Made by a program: the position numbers and the translations under genes | From: an uncultured Eggerthellaceae bacterium | GTDB lineage: Bacteria; Actinomycetota; Coriobacteriia; Coriobacteriales; Eggerthellaceae | Assembly (NCBI GenBank): GCA_948829205.1 | Contig: CAQLOA010000002.1 | Coordinates: forward strand, 11,407-25,385 | DNA: 13,979 nt | Direction of reading: 5' to 3' | Shown here: positions 6,501 to 12,730 of the stretch, one piece after another | Position numbering within the stretch: the stretch's first letter is position 1 | Layout: the number at the start of each line of letters is the position of its first letter | Notes under the pieces: model-generated | What the model was told of the DNA's origin: nothing | Databases searched by the model: none | The model's input: only the letters and a program-made list of their open reading frames with translations

Positions 6501-7553
6501 TTAGCCTATCGACCCCATGATTCCCACCAGGGGAAGCATCACGGATATGAGCGTGGCGCCTATCGCCACCGTTATGAAGGCGGCAAGGGCCGGCTCTATG
6601 CCGTCGACGGCGCGGTCAAGCTGGGTTATCGCGTCCTCGAAGAACGTGTCGGAAAGCCTTTCGAGGACGGCATCCATGCTGCCCGCCCGGCTTCCGACCA
6701 GAAGCATTCGCGCATAGACGGGCTCGAAGATCCCGAAGTCCGCGATGGCCTGGGCCATGCTGCGGGCGCTGCGCGGGTCGATCATCGCCTCGTAGGCGCG
6801 CTCGACCTTCCTGTGAAGCCGCTTGTGTTCGACGGTTTCCATCGCCGCCCTCATGGCCTCGTCGGTGTTGACGCCCGAGGCCGTGTAGATGGCGACGGCG
6901 GACGTGAAGCGGGAAAGGGCCAGCTGCTGCATGGCGTCCTTGGTGGACGGAAGGTGCGCAAGCCACCCAAGGATGCGCTCGCGGCCGCGCTCGGACCCCG
7001 TGGAAAAGAAGGCGAACAGAGCGAACAGCGTCAGCACCACGGTGATGGCCAGCGCAACGTAGCCGATTATCGTGGAGGCGGTTACTATTCCGGCCGTGCC
7101 CGCGGTGAGGTCACCCGAGAAGCCGCGGTACACGTTGGAGAAGACGGGCAGGATGGCCACCACGGTGAAGGCCAGAAGCAACGTCATGACGCACAGAAGC
7201 GCAGCCGGGTGCCCGATGGACGAGCGAATCTTGACGAACAGGCGATCTTCCTCGTCGTAGTAGACGGCCAGCGCCCTGAGCACCTCTTCCAAGCGGCCAG
7301 CGCGCTCGCCAACCGCGATCATGTCGACGGCGTAGGACGGGAAGCTTGCCGAGAGTTCCATGGCGACCGACAGCTTCTCGCCTTTGGAAAGCCCGACGTA
7401 GACCCTGTCGCAGGCCCTCTTGAACGGAGTGTCGCCCATGTTGTCGGAAAGCATGTGCACGGCTTCGTCGGTCTGGATCCCAGCCGACAGCATCAGCGCC
7501 ATGCTTTCGCAGAATGCTGACATCGCGCTGCTCTCTAGCAGTTTATTTGCCAT
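6501..7553 (-). CDS. pilC: Type IV pilus inner-membrane platform protein (PilC/GspF family)
   Basis: A 350-residue polytopic protein of the GspF/PilC family, the membrane platform on which pilus ATPases act. Two cytoplasmic T2SSF domains can be seen, each with its hallmark: GERAGRLEEVL (82-92) and VGSRAGSMDAVLERLSD (286-302). Each is followed by membrane segments: about 115-137, about 155-183 and about 322-346. Typical PilC proteins are about 400 residues, and the N-terminal cytoplasmic tail of those is missing here. Start ATG 7553 has GAGG 7 bases upstream. It is followed by four small membrane genes and pilT with 13, -4, 3, -8 and 20 base spacings, so all are one transcript. The lipoprotein gene ends 81 bases upstream with no visible terminator between. 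It could instead serve a type II secretion-like system. Confidence 0.92.
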   Translation of the reverse strand: MANKLLESSAMSAFCESMALMLSAGIQTDEAVHMLSDNMGDTPFKRACDRVYVGLSKGEKLSVAMELSASFPSYAVDMIAVGERAGRLEEVLRALAVYYDEEDRLFVKIRSSIGHPAALLCVMTLLLAFTVVAILPVFSNVYRGFSGDLTAGTAGIVTASTIIGYVALAITVVLTLFALFAFFSTGSERGRERILGWLAHLPSTKDAMQQLALSRFTSAVAIYTASGVNTDEAMRAAMETVEHKRLHRKVERAYEAMIDPRSARSMAQAIADFGIFEPVYARMLLVGSRAGSMDAVLERLSDTFFEDAITQLDRAVDGIEPALAAFITVAIGATLISVMLPLVGIMGSIG

Positions 7554-7634
7554 GCTTCGTCCTCGTCTCTTCCTTGTATCACGCCGGTTTCGCTTGTTGC
7601 CACGTTCCAGTGTTCCGATGGCACGCTTCCGTTT

Positions 7635-8576
7635 CTAGTAAACATAACGCTCCGTGTAGTTGGTGCCGTCGCCAATTAGCTGCGAATCGGCGCCCCCTGC
7701 GGCAAATGTCACATCTATGCGCGTCCATTGGTTGGCCTCGACGGATATCTGGACGGCCACCCAGCTGCCGTCGATGTAGATCATGTTCCACGCATGGTAG
7801 ATGTTATCAGGCGAAACATACCCCGTCACAATTTGACAGGGTATATCGAGGCTTCGGAACATGGCCGCCGCCAAGGAGGCGTAGTCGAAGCAGATGCCCG
7901 ACCTGGAATTGAACGTGTCGTCGGGGCTTGGAACGTACCCGGTGGTGTTGGCCAGCTGCTGCGCCTTCGCCTTGTCGTACGTGATGGCGTCCACCATCCA
8001 GCCGTACACCGCACGCACCACGTCGCCTTCGTTCTGCGCGTTGGCCGCAAGCTGTCTTGCCTGCGTTACGCAGGCGCTGGAATCGGTGAACTCGCAGAAT
8101 ACGTTGGGGCGCAGGAAGGGCTCGAACTCGTTCTCGAGCACGACCGAGGCCGTGGCGCTCTGCACTTGCACGTAGTTGTTGCCGCTGGTGTTCTGCATGA
8201 TGCGGAACTCGTACGACCCGTCGCCCATGTTGATCGGGCAGATGACGGGGGTTCCATCGCCGGCCATGTCGTAGTTGTAGCTGGTGCCGTCCTTGACCAC
8301 CTGGAACTTGAGGCGGCTGCTGCTCTTGGCCGAGGCCCCAACGTACCCGAGGGACACGTTCGACGTGTCTATGACGGCGTTTCCGGAGGTTGAGGCATCG
8401 AAGGTCGCGCCATTGATCGACGAGGGCTCGGTGTACGGCGGCCCACTGGTTTCGCCTTCCGAACTTCCTCCACTTGCACCCGCACTGCCGCCCGAACAGC
8501 CCGCAACCACCAGGCATGAAAACAGGCACGCAGCGACCAATGCCGTAGCCGTGAGGCATGAACGCAGTGTCGGCAT
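7635..8576 (-). CDS. Transglutaminase-like lipoprotein
   Basis: A 313-residue protein. Residues 1-27 are a lipoprotein signal peptide ending in the lipobox VAGC (Cys27), followed by a Gly/Ser-rich tether. Residues about 55-155 form a beta-rich domain. Residues about 165-295 are a transglutaminase-like cysteine protease fold with the full triad: Cys229 in SRSGICFDYASLAAAMFRSL, His261 in IYHAWNMIYIDGSW, and Asp288 in TRIDVTF. Members of this superfamily cleave or cross-link peptides through a thioester; the substrate here is unknown. It would act on the outer face of the membrane. It lies directly upstream of pilC in the same direction with an 81-bp gap, and has a TATAAT box 49 bases before its ATG, so it may be the first gene of the pilus operon and act on pilus subunits or cell-wall peptides (inference). 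The ribosome site is weak (AAGGA lies too far upstream). Confidence 0.88.
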   Translation of the reverse strand: MPTLRSCLTATALVAACLFSCLVVAGCSGGSAGASGGSSEGETSGPPYTEPSSINGATFDASTSGNAVIDTSNVSLGYVGASAKSSSRLKFQVVKDGTSYNYDMAGDGTPVICPINMGDGSYEFRIMQNTSGNNYVQVQSATASVVLENEFEPFLRPNVFCEFTDSSACVTQARQLAANAQNEGDVVRAVYGWMVDAITYDKAKAQQLANTTGYVPSPDDTFNSRSGICFDYASLAAAMFRSLDIPCQIVTGYVSPDNIYHAWNMIYIDGSWVAVQISVEANQWTRIDVTFAAGGADSQLIGDGTNYTERYVY

Positions 8577-8624
8577 CGTTTTCGTGGCGAATCCTTGGGT
8601 CGCAGAACGGCTGGTGTCGTGTGC

Positions 8625-8630
8625 ATTATA
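8625..8630 (-). promoter_or_regulatory. Candidate -10 box upstream of lipoprotein/pilus operon
   Basis: A perfect TATAAT on the minus strand, 49 bases before the lipoprotein ATG at 8576. The region 17-20 bases upstream has only a poor -35 (TTCGTC or CGTCCG), so it may need an activator. The 90-bp gap between the anchored surface gene and the lipoprotein gene holds no other candidate. Confidence 0.4.
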
Positions 8631-8666
8631 CCCTCGGACGCGTATGCCGGACGAAGCTGAGGTGCC

Positions 8667-9716
8667 CTATTCTTCACTCTTCTTCCTGTTGCGAATGGCG
8701 AACGCGACGATGGCGCCGACTGCGGCCACGACGGCCACCCCCGTCAACACCCACGCAAGCATGGCGCCGTTGTCGCCGGTCTGGGCCAGATCGCCCTGGC
8801 GCAGTCCTGTGTTATAGGCATCAAGCATGCGCTCGGCCTCTTGCTGGCTCACCGGGTTCTCCAGCATTTCGTCGGTGACCTCCATGTTTCCGTTGTCGAT
8901 GTCGGTACCAACGAAGTCTTCCACCACGACGTCGTCGGGAAGGGTGGACAGCTCAGGGACGTACAACACGTTGATCACGTTGTTGTCGGAATCGGTTCCC
9001 AGCCTGATTTCGGCCGGATAGGTGTCCACCACGTACATGCCGTCAAGCTTGTACTCGTACGCGTCTCCCTCGATGAGGGCGTCGAAGCGCTGGTCCTCGA
9101 AGGTCTGCGAGCCCATCTTTATGAAGTCGACGTCCTCAGGTGCCAACGCCTCGGTCCAGGTGTCGGCCGAAAGGTCGGCCCCCGTCATGAGATAGTAATT
9201 GACCGTGTACTCGCTGTCCCAAAGCTTCACATATATAAGGTCGAAGACGTTCTGCACAGGATCGGTAGTGACGGTCATGTTCAAGGGCCAACCGTCGAAG
9301 AAGAAGTGTCCGGGAAGGTCAAGCACGTAGTTCCATGCGTTCAACACGTCGCCTTCGTGCATTCCCGTGAGCACGCGTGTCCCAAGCACGCGCCTTCCGC
9401 CTTCGTCGATGACCGCATCGGGGTCGTCGTAGGGAGCATACTCAAGATACCTGATGATCACTATGCACTCGTCGGGAGCCGTCGGCCCTTGAACCACGCC
9501 TTCCTGGCTTTCGGCGGGTGCCGCCGACTCTGCGAACGCCGACAGGTCGCTTTGCGTCTGAGCGTCTATTTCGTTGGTCATGGTTTCGATTTCCGCCGAT
9601 GCTTGAACGGGAAGCATCGTGATGCATGCGAAAGCAACTAGGGCCAGTGCTGCAGCTATGGCTGCAGCGAGCACGACCGCGCCTGTTTTTCTAGAGGCTG
9701 TAATTCCGGTCTCCAT
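8667..9716 (-). CDS. Cell-wall-anchored surface protein with LAQTGD sorting signal
   Basis: A 349-residue protein. Residues 1-41 are a signal peptide (SRKTG followed by a long Ala/Leu/Val core, ending VQASA). An Ala/Glu/Gln linker reaches to about 82. Two tandem beta modules follow (about 84-163 and 168-254); each begins with an I/V-rich strand (CIVIIRYLEY; YTVNYYLMTG) and ends with a V-I-x-V-x-Y-V-like strand (VFDLIYVK; VINVLYVP), the layout of MucBP-like repeats. The C-terminus has a sorting signal: LAQTGD (310-315), a membrane helix at about 318-340 and the tail RNRKKSEE. LAxTG is the motif of class E sortases of high-GC Gram-positives. Start ATG 9716 has AGGAGG 4 bases upstream; an in-frame ATG at 9749 lacks such a site. 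Probably an adhesin (inference). It lies between copA and the pilus operon on the same strand. Confidence 0.88.
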   Translation of the reverse strand: METGITASRKTGAVVLAAAIAAALALVAFACITMLPVQASAEIETMTNEIDAQTQSDLSAFAESAAPAESQEGVVQGPTAPDECIVIIRYLEYAPYDDPDAVIDEGGRRVLGTRVLTGMHEGDVLNAWNYVLDLPGHFFFDGWPLNMTVTTDPVQNVFDLIYVKLWDSEYTVNYYLMTGADLSADTWTEALAPEDVDFIKMGSQTFEDQRFDALIEGDAYEYKLDGMYVVDTYPAEIRLGTDSDNNVINVLYVPELSTLPDDVVVEDFVGTDIDNGNMEVTDEMLENPVSQQEAERMLDAYNTGLRQGDLAQTGDNGAMLAWVLTGVAVVAAVGAIVAFAIRNRKKSEE

Positions 9717-9845
9717 GGCGCCTCCTATCCTTCGATTGGCAACAATCATGCTAGCAAGCGCGTTTCACCGCGCTCGCAGCAACCGGGAGGCGTGACTCGG
9801 GCGAAACCTCGCGAACACCAATATGACATTTGGGCCATGTCGGGG

Positions 9846-10016
9846 GATGAACAGCGCATGGCCCGATGGATGAACAGGGGACGTGTTTTTCGTTCGATCG
9901 CATGTCGAGAAAGCAACTCTGCCGATGCGCGCTCGCTTCACGGTTGAACGAAAAACACGTCCCCTGTTCATCCCCTGTTCATCCCCTGTTCATCCCCTGT
10001 TCATCCGCTGTTCATC
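9846..10016. repeat. Large nested inverted repeat
   Basis: The 28 bases at 9868-9895 (GGATGAACAGGGGACGTGTT then TTTCGTTC) are exactly repeated in reverse complement at 9946-9973, around a 50-base loop. Outer arms GATGAACAGCG (9846-9856) and CGCTGTTCATC (10006-10016) also pair. In RNA this would be a very stable hairpin just past the copA stop, so it could end or protect the copA message. It shares ACAGGGGACGTG with the repeat at 2605-2636, which points to a dispersed REP-like element rather than a plain terminator. Confidence 0.8.
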
Positions 10017-10020
10017 CGCT
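9961..10020. repeat. 11-bp tandem repeat (CCCCTGTTCAT)
   Basis: Four exact copies of CCCCTGTTCAT (9961-10004), one variant CCGCTGTTCAT (10005-10015) and a partial sixth copy. The array starts inside the right arm of the 28-bp inverted repeat and ends a few bases before the copA stop, so it looks like expansion of the end of that element. Confidence 0.9.
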
Positions 10021-10031
10021 GCCGCATGGCC

Positions 10032-12374
10032 CTACTTGAAGCGTTTCAGAAGCAGCGAGTTGCTTACGACGCTCACGCTGGAAAGAGCCATTGCTGCACC
10101 CGCCAGGGCCGGAGCGAGTATGCCCACGGCGGCAAGGGGGATCATTATGCAGTTGTACACGAGCGCCCAGAACAGGTTCTGCTTTATCTTTCGCATGGTG
10201 GCCTTCGACAGGCGCAGCGCAACCACTAGGTCGGACAGGCTGTTGCGCATGAGCACCACCGACCCGGCATCGAGGGCCACGTCCGTTCCGGACGCCATGG
10301 CGACCCCCACGTTGACTGCCGCAAGGGCAGGGGCGTCGTTTATGCCGTCGCCCACGAACGCAGTGATGACGCTTGCCGCGGGGGCGGCATGAGACGACGG
10401 ATCCTCATGGCCGCCTTCTTCCACGGCTTCGACGATGGATGCCTTCTGCAACGGCTTCACCTCGGCATGCACATGGTTCTCAGGAATGCCGACCTTGCGC
10501 GCAACCTCAAGCGCCGTGGCCTTGGCATCCCCCGTGACCATGAACGATTCCACTCCGTACCCGTCGCGCAGCTCGCCAACGACGGCCCTCGCGTCCGCCC
10601 GAGGCTCGTCGCTGAACACGAATGTGCCCACATCGGCTCCGTCGACGCGCACAAGCGAACCATGCGCCGCGCCCGCACGTCCGGCGACCACCCCGACGAA
10701 CACCACATGCCCGTCCACCTTCCCGCTTACGCCCTCTCCCGGAATCGCGTGGAAGTCGGAAACGGAATGCATGCCGTCCGCTGCATCGTGAGCGGCCGCC
10801 TTGCGCCAGTAGTCCACGACGGCCTGGGCCAGAGGATGCTCGCTCTTGGCTTCGAGCGCGGCGGCCAGCGACAGCTCGTAAGCCGGCACGTCACATTCGA
10901 CCACCTTGGGGCGGCCGACGGTAAGCGTTCCGGTCTTGTCGAAGACGGCTGCCTGAAGTCCGCACATGCGCTCGAGCACCTCGCCGTCCTTGATCAGCAC
11001 GCCGAGCTGCGCGCCCTTCCCCATTCCCACCATCAGGGCCGTAGGAGTCGCAAGCCCCAACGCGCACGGGCATGCAACGCATATGACCGCTATGGCCGGC
11101 ATGAGCGACCGGGTGATCAGCTCGCCGAACGGCACCGAGACGTTGGACACGAGGGCCGGAAGCACGAAGAACCACACGCAGAACGTCACCAGCGCTATTG
11201 CCAGGATGGCCGGGACGAATACCGAGGCGATCCTGTCGGCGATCCGCTGCACCGGGGCCTTCGACCCCTGGGCGTCCTCCACCGCGCGCACGATGCGAGC
11301 CAAGGTCGAATCGGTTCCGACGCGCAACGCCTTCACCATCACCGAGCCGGTCGTGTTCTGCGTTCCGCCCGTGACCGCATCCCCTTGCGTCTTGGCGACG
11401 GGAAGCGCCTCCCCGGTGAGCATGGATTCGTCTACTTCGGTCGCGCCTTCCACGACCTCGCCGTCGACAGGCACCTTATCCCCGGGACGCACGACCACCA
11501 TGTCGCCGGCCATCACCTGCGCAAGAGGCACCTCCACTTCTGCGCCGCCGCGCACTACGCGCGCCGTGGGGGGTGTCAGGTTCATAAGCGCCTCTATAGC
11601 CTGGTTCGTTGCGCCTTTGGCGCGCGCTTCCAGCATCTTTCCAAGCAGCACGAAAGTGACGAGCATCGCACACGTCTCGAAATAGGGCATGCCGTCGTTG
11701 ACCCCAAGGGCCACTTCGACATCCGACCAGTTGCCGGTTATGACCGGCAGGAACGTGATCCACAGCGAGAAGAGGAACGCTATCGAGGTTCCCAGGGCAA
11801 CGAGCACGTCCATGTTCGCGCTTCCGCTCTTGAGCGACCCCCATGCCCCCTTGTAGAACCGCAGCCCGCAGCCGAACTGGACGGGGACGGTAAGCAGCAT
11901 TAGCAGGACGTTGGCAGCGAACATGGCCTGTACGTGCGTGGCATGGCCGCCATGCATGCCGGCGCCCCCGGCGGCTCCGAACGCTCCCGCGAACAGGTCG
12001 GCCAGCCATCCGCCTACTGCCATGTGCCATCCCGGAATCATGCCGATGGCGATGATGACGACCGTGAGCACGGCCGACACCGCGAAGACATGCACGTCGT
12101 GCTTGGCGCGGGCGGCTTCCTTCTCGCGGCGCTTCTCGTCCACCAGCGGGGCGTCTTCGGGGATTATCTCGGCCGTGAACGACAGGTCGTCGAACACGCG
12201 AAGCATGTCGTCGATGGTGGCCCTTTCGGGGTCGAACGTCACGCGCCCGGTGTTGTTGGCCAGGTTCACCGACACGTCCTTGACGCTGGGGAGCGCCCTG
12301 TAATGCTTCTCTATGTTGGCAGCACAGTTCGCACAGTGCATGCCGTCTATGGCTAGGCGTATCGTCTGTTCCAC
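10032..12374 (-). CDS. copA: Copper-exporting P1B-type ATPase
   Basis: A 780-residue membrane pump that exports Cu(I) at the cost of ATP. Order: N-terminal heavy-metal-associated domain with GMHCANC (11-17); first membrane pair with a His/Met-rich outer loop (MHGGHATH at about 140-147); actuator domain with TGEALP (320-325); ion-site CPC (435-437) in the sixth helix; phosphorylation motif DKTGTLT (479-485); SEHPLAQ (511-517); hinge GDGINDAPAL (675-684). YN (740-741) in the seventh helix and M762/S765/S766 in the eighth complete the Cu(I)-type (P1B-1) signature and argue against Cd/Zn. A short Gly/His/Ser/Ala-rich insertion (652-668) precedes the hinge. Start is GTG 12374 with AAAGGGG 6 bases upstream. 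No copper regulator or chaperone gene is adjacent. Confidence 0.96.
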   Translation of the reverse strand: MEQTIRLAIDGMHCANCAANIEKHYRALPSVKDVSVNLANNTGRVTFDPERATIDDMLRVFDDLSFTAEIIPEDAPLVDEKRREKEAARAKHDVHVFAVSAVLTVVIIAIGMIPGWHMAVGGWLADLFAGAFGAAGGAGMHGGHATHVQAMFAANVLLMLLTVPVQFGCGLRFYKGAWGSLKSGSANMDVLVALGTSIAFLFSLWITFLPVITGNWSDVEVALGVNDGMPYFETCAMLVTFVLLGKMLEARAKGATNQAIEALMNLTPPTARVVRGGAEVEVPLAQVMAGDMVVVRPGDKVPVDGEVVEGATEVDESMLTGEALPVAKTQGDAVTGGTQNTTGSVMVKALRVGTDSTLARIVRAVEDAQGSKAPVQRIADRIASVFVPAILAIALVTFCVWFFVLPALVSNVSVPFGELITRSLMPAIAVICVACPCALGLATPTALMVGMGKGAQLGVLIKDGEVLERMCGLQAAVFDKTGTLTVGRPKVVECDVPAYELSLAAALEAKSEHPLAQAVVDYWRKAAAHDAADGMHSVSDFHAIPGEGVSGKVDGHVVFVGVVAGRAGAAHGSLVRVDGADVGTFVFSDEPRADARAVVGELRDGYGVESFMVTGDAKATALEVARKVGIPENHVHAEVKPLQKASIVEAVEEGGHEDPSSHAAPAASVITAFVGDGINDAPALAAVNVGVAMASGTDVALDAGSVVLMRNSLSDLVVALRLSKATMRKIKQNLFWALVYNCIMIPLAAVGILAPALAGAAMALSSVSVVSNSLLLKRFK

Positions 12375-12405
12375 AGCTCGCCCCTTTCTCTTGCTTCATG
12401 ATGTT

Positions 12406-12436
12406 TTTATACTCCAGAAAGGCATAAAGAAGTCAA
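12406..12436 (-). promoter_or_regulatory. copA promoter with 19-bp spacer
   Basis: On the minus strand TTGACT (12431-12436) and TATAAA (12406-12411) are separated by 19 bases, ending 31 bases before the GTG of copA. A 19-base spacer is longer than the usual 17 and is the hallmark of promoters activated by MerR-family metal sensors such as CueR. The spacer shows only a weak dyad (ACTTC against GGAGT), and no CsoR-type G/C-rich palindrome is seen, so the sensor is unknown. Confidence 0.5.
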
Positions 12437-12486
12437 GCGGTGACGAATTTGACATATGAAAGGCCGTCGTGCAGAAAACCGAAAGA

Positions 12487-12667
12487 AAAATGCCAGAAAA
12501 TCGCCGATTACTGTCGATTTTGAGGCGAAAAGGGGGCTGAAGCGGCACTTTTGGGAGCTGGAATTTTGAGGTATGTCCTAAAAGCCCAGCTCAGGGGATT
12601 GTGATGCTTTGCATGACCACTGCGCAAGCAAGCAAATTGACAGTAATCGGCAACTTTTTGGCATTTT
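12487..12667. mobile_element. MITE-like element with 29-bp terminal inverted repeats
   Basis: The 29 bases at 12487-12515 (AAAATGCC ... GCCGATTACTGTC) match the reverse complement of 12639-12667 at 25 of 29 positions, with the inner 14 bases almost identical. The 123-base interior codes for nothing convincing, holds ATTTTGAGG twice (12517 and 12564) and a GAGCTGG/CCAGCTC pair. Length 181 bp, paired ends and lack of a gene fit a miniature inverted-repeat element. No clear target duplication flanks it. It could instead be a structured terminator for the upstream surface gene, isolating it from the copA promoter. Confidence 0.5.
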
Positions 12668-12730
12668 CCGCTGTCTTCCTGGCGCGAACAGCCATCGCAG
12701 TTTGCTTACACTTATGGAAATGCAAGATTG

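Larger units (their letters stand above)
9717..10031. other. Intergenic region with inverted and tandem repeats
   Basis: A 315-bp gap between the end of copA and the anchored surface gene. It holds the 28-bp inverted repeat and 11-bp tandem repeats listed separately, and the octamer CATGGCCC at 9857-9864 and 10025-10032, with its complement GGGCCATG at 9832-9839. The part next to the surface gene (9717-9830) shows a short GCGCG/CGCGC hairpin but no convincing promoter. I see no gene in it. Confidence 0.6.
12375..12730. other. Intergenic region between surface gene and copA
   Basis: A 356-bp gap. It contains the copA promoter and ribosome site next to copA and the 181-bp inverted-repeat element in the middle. 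The 63 bases next to the surface-gene stop show no U-rich terminator. A 50-codon plus-strand frame (12604-12756) crosses the element and overlaps the end of the surface gene; I do not regard it as a gene. Confidence 0.6.

Noticed and set aside
9961..10020. CRISPR-like array
   Set aside because: The units are 11 bases and directly adjacent with no spacers, and there are no cas genes; it is a simple tandem repeat.
9883..10392. Plus-strand 169-codon frame over the tandem repeats
   Set aside because: It runs through the repeat array and antisense to copA, giving a low-complexity translation without a start signal.
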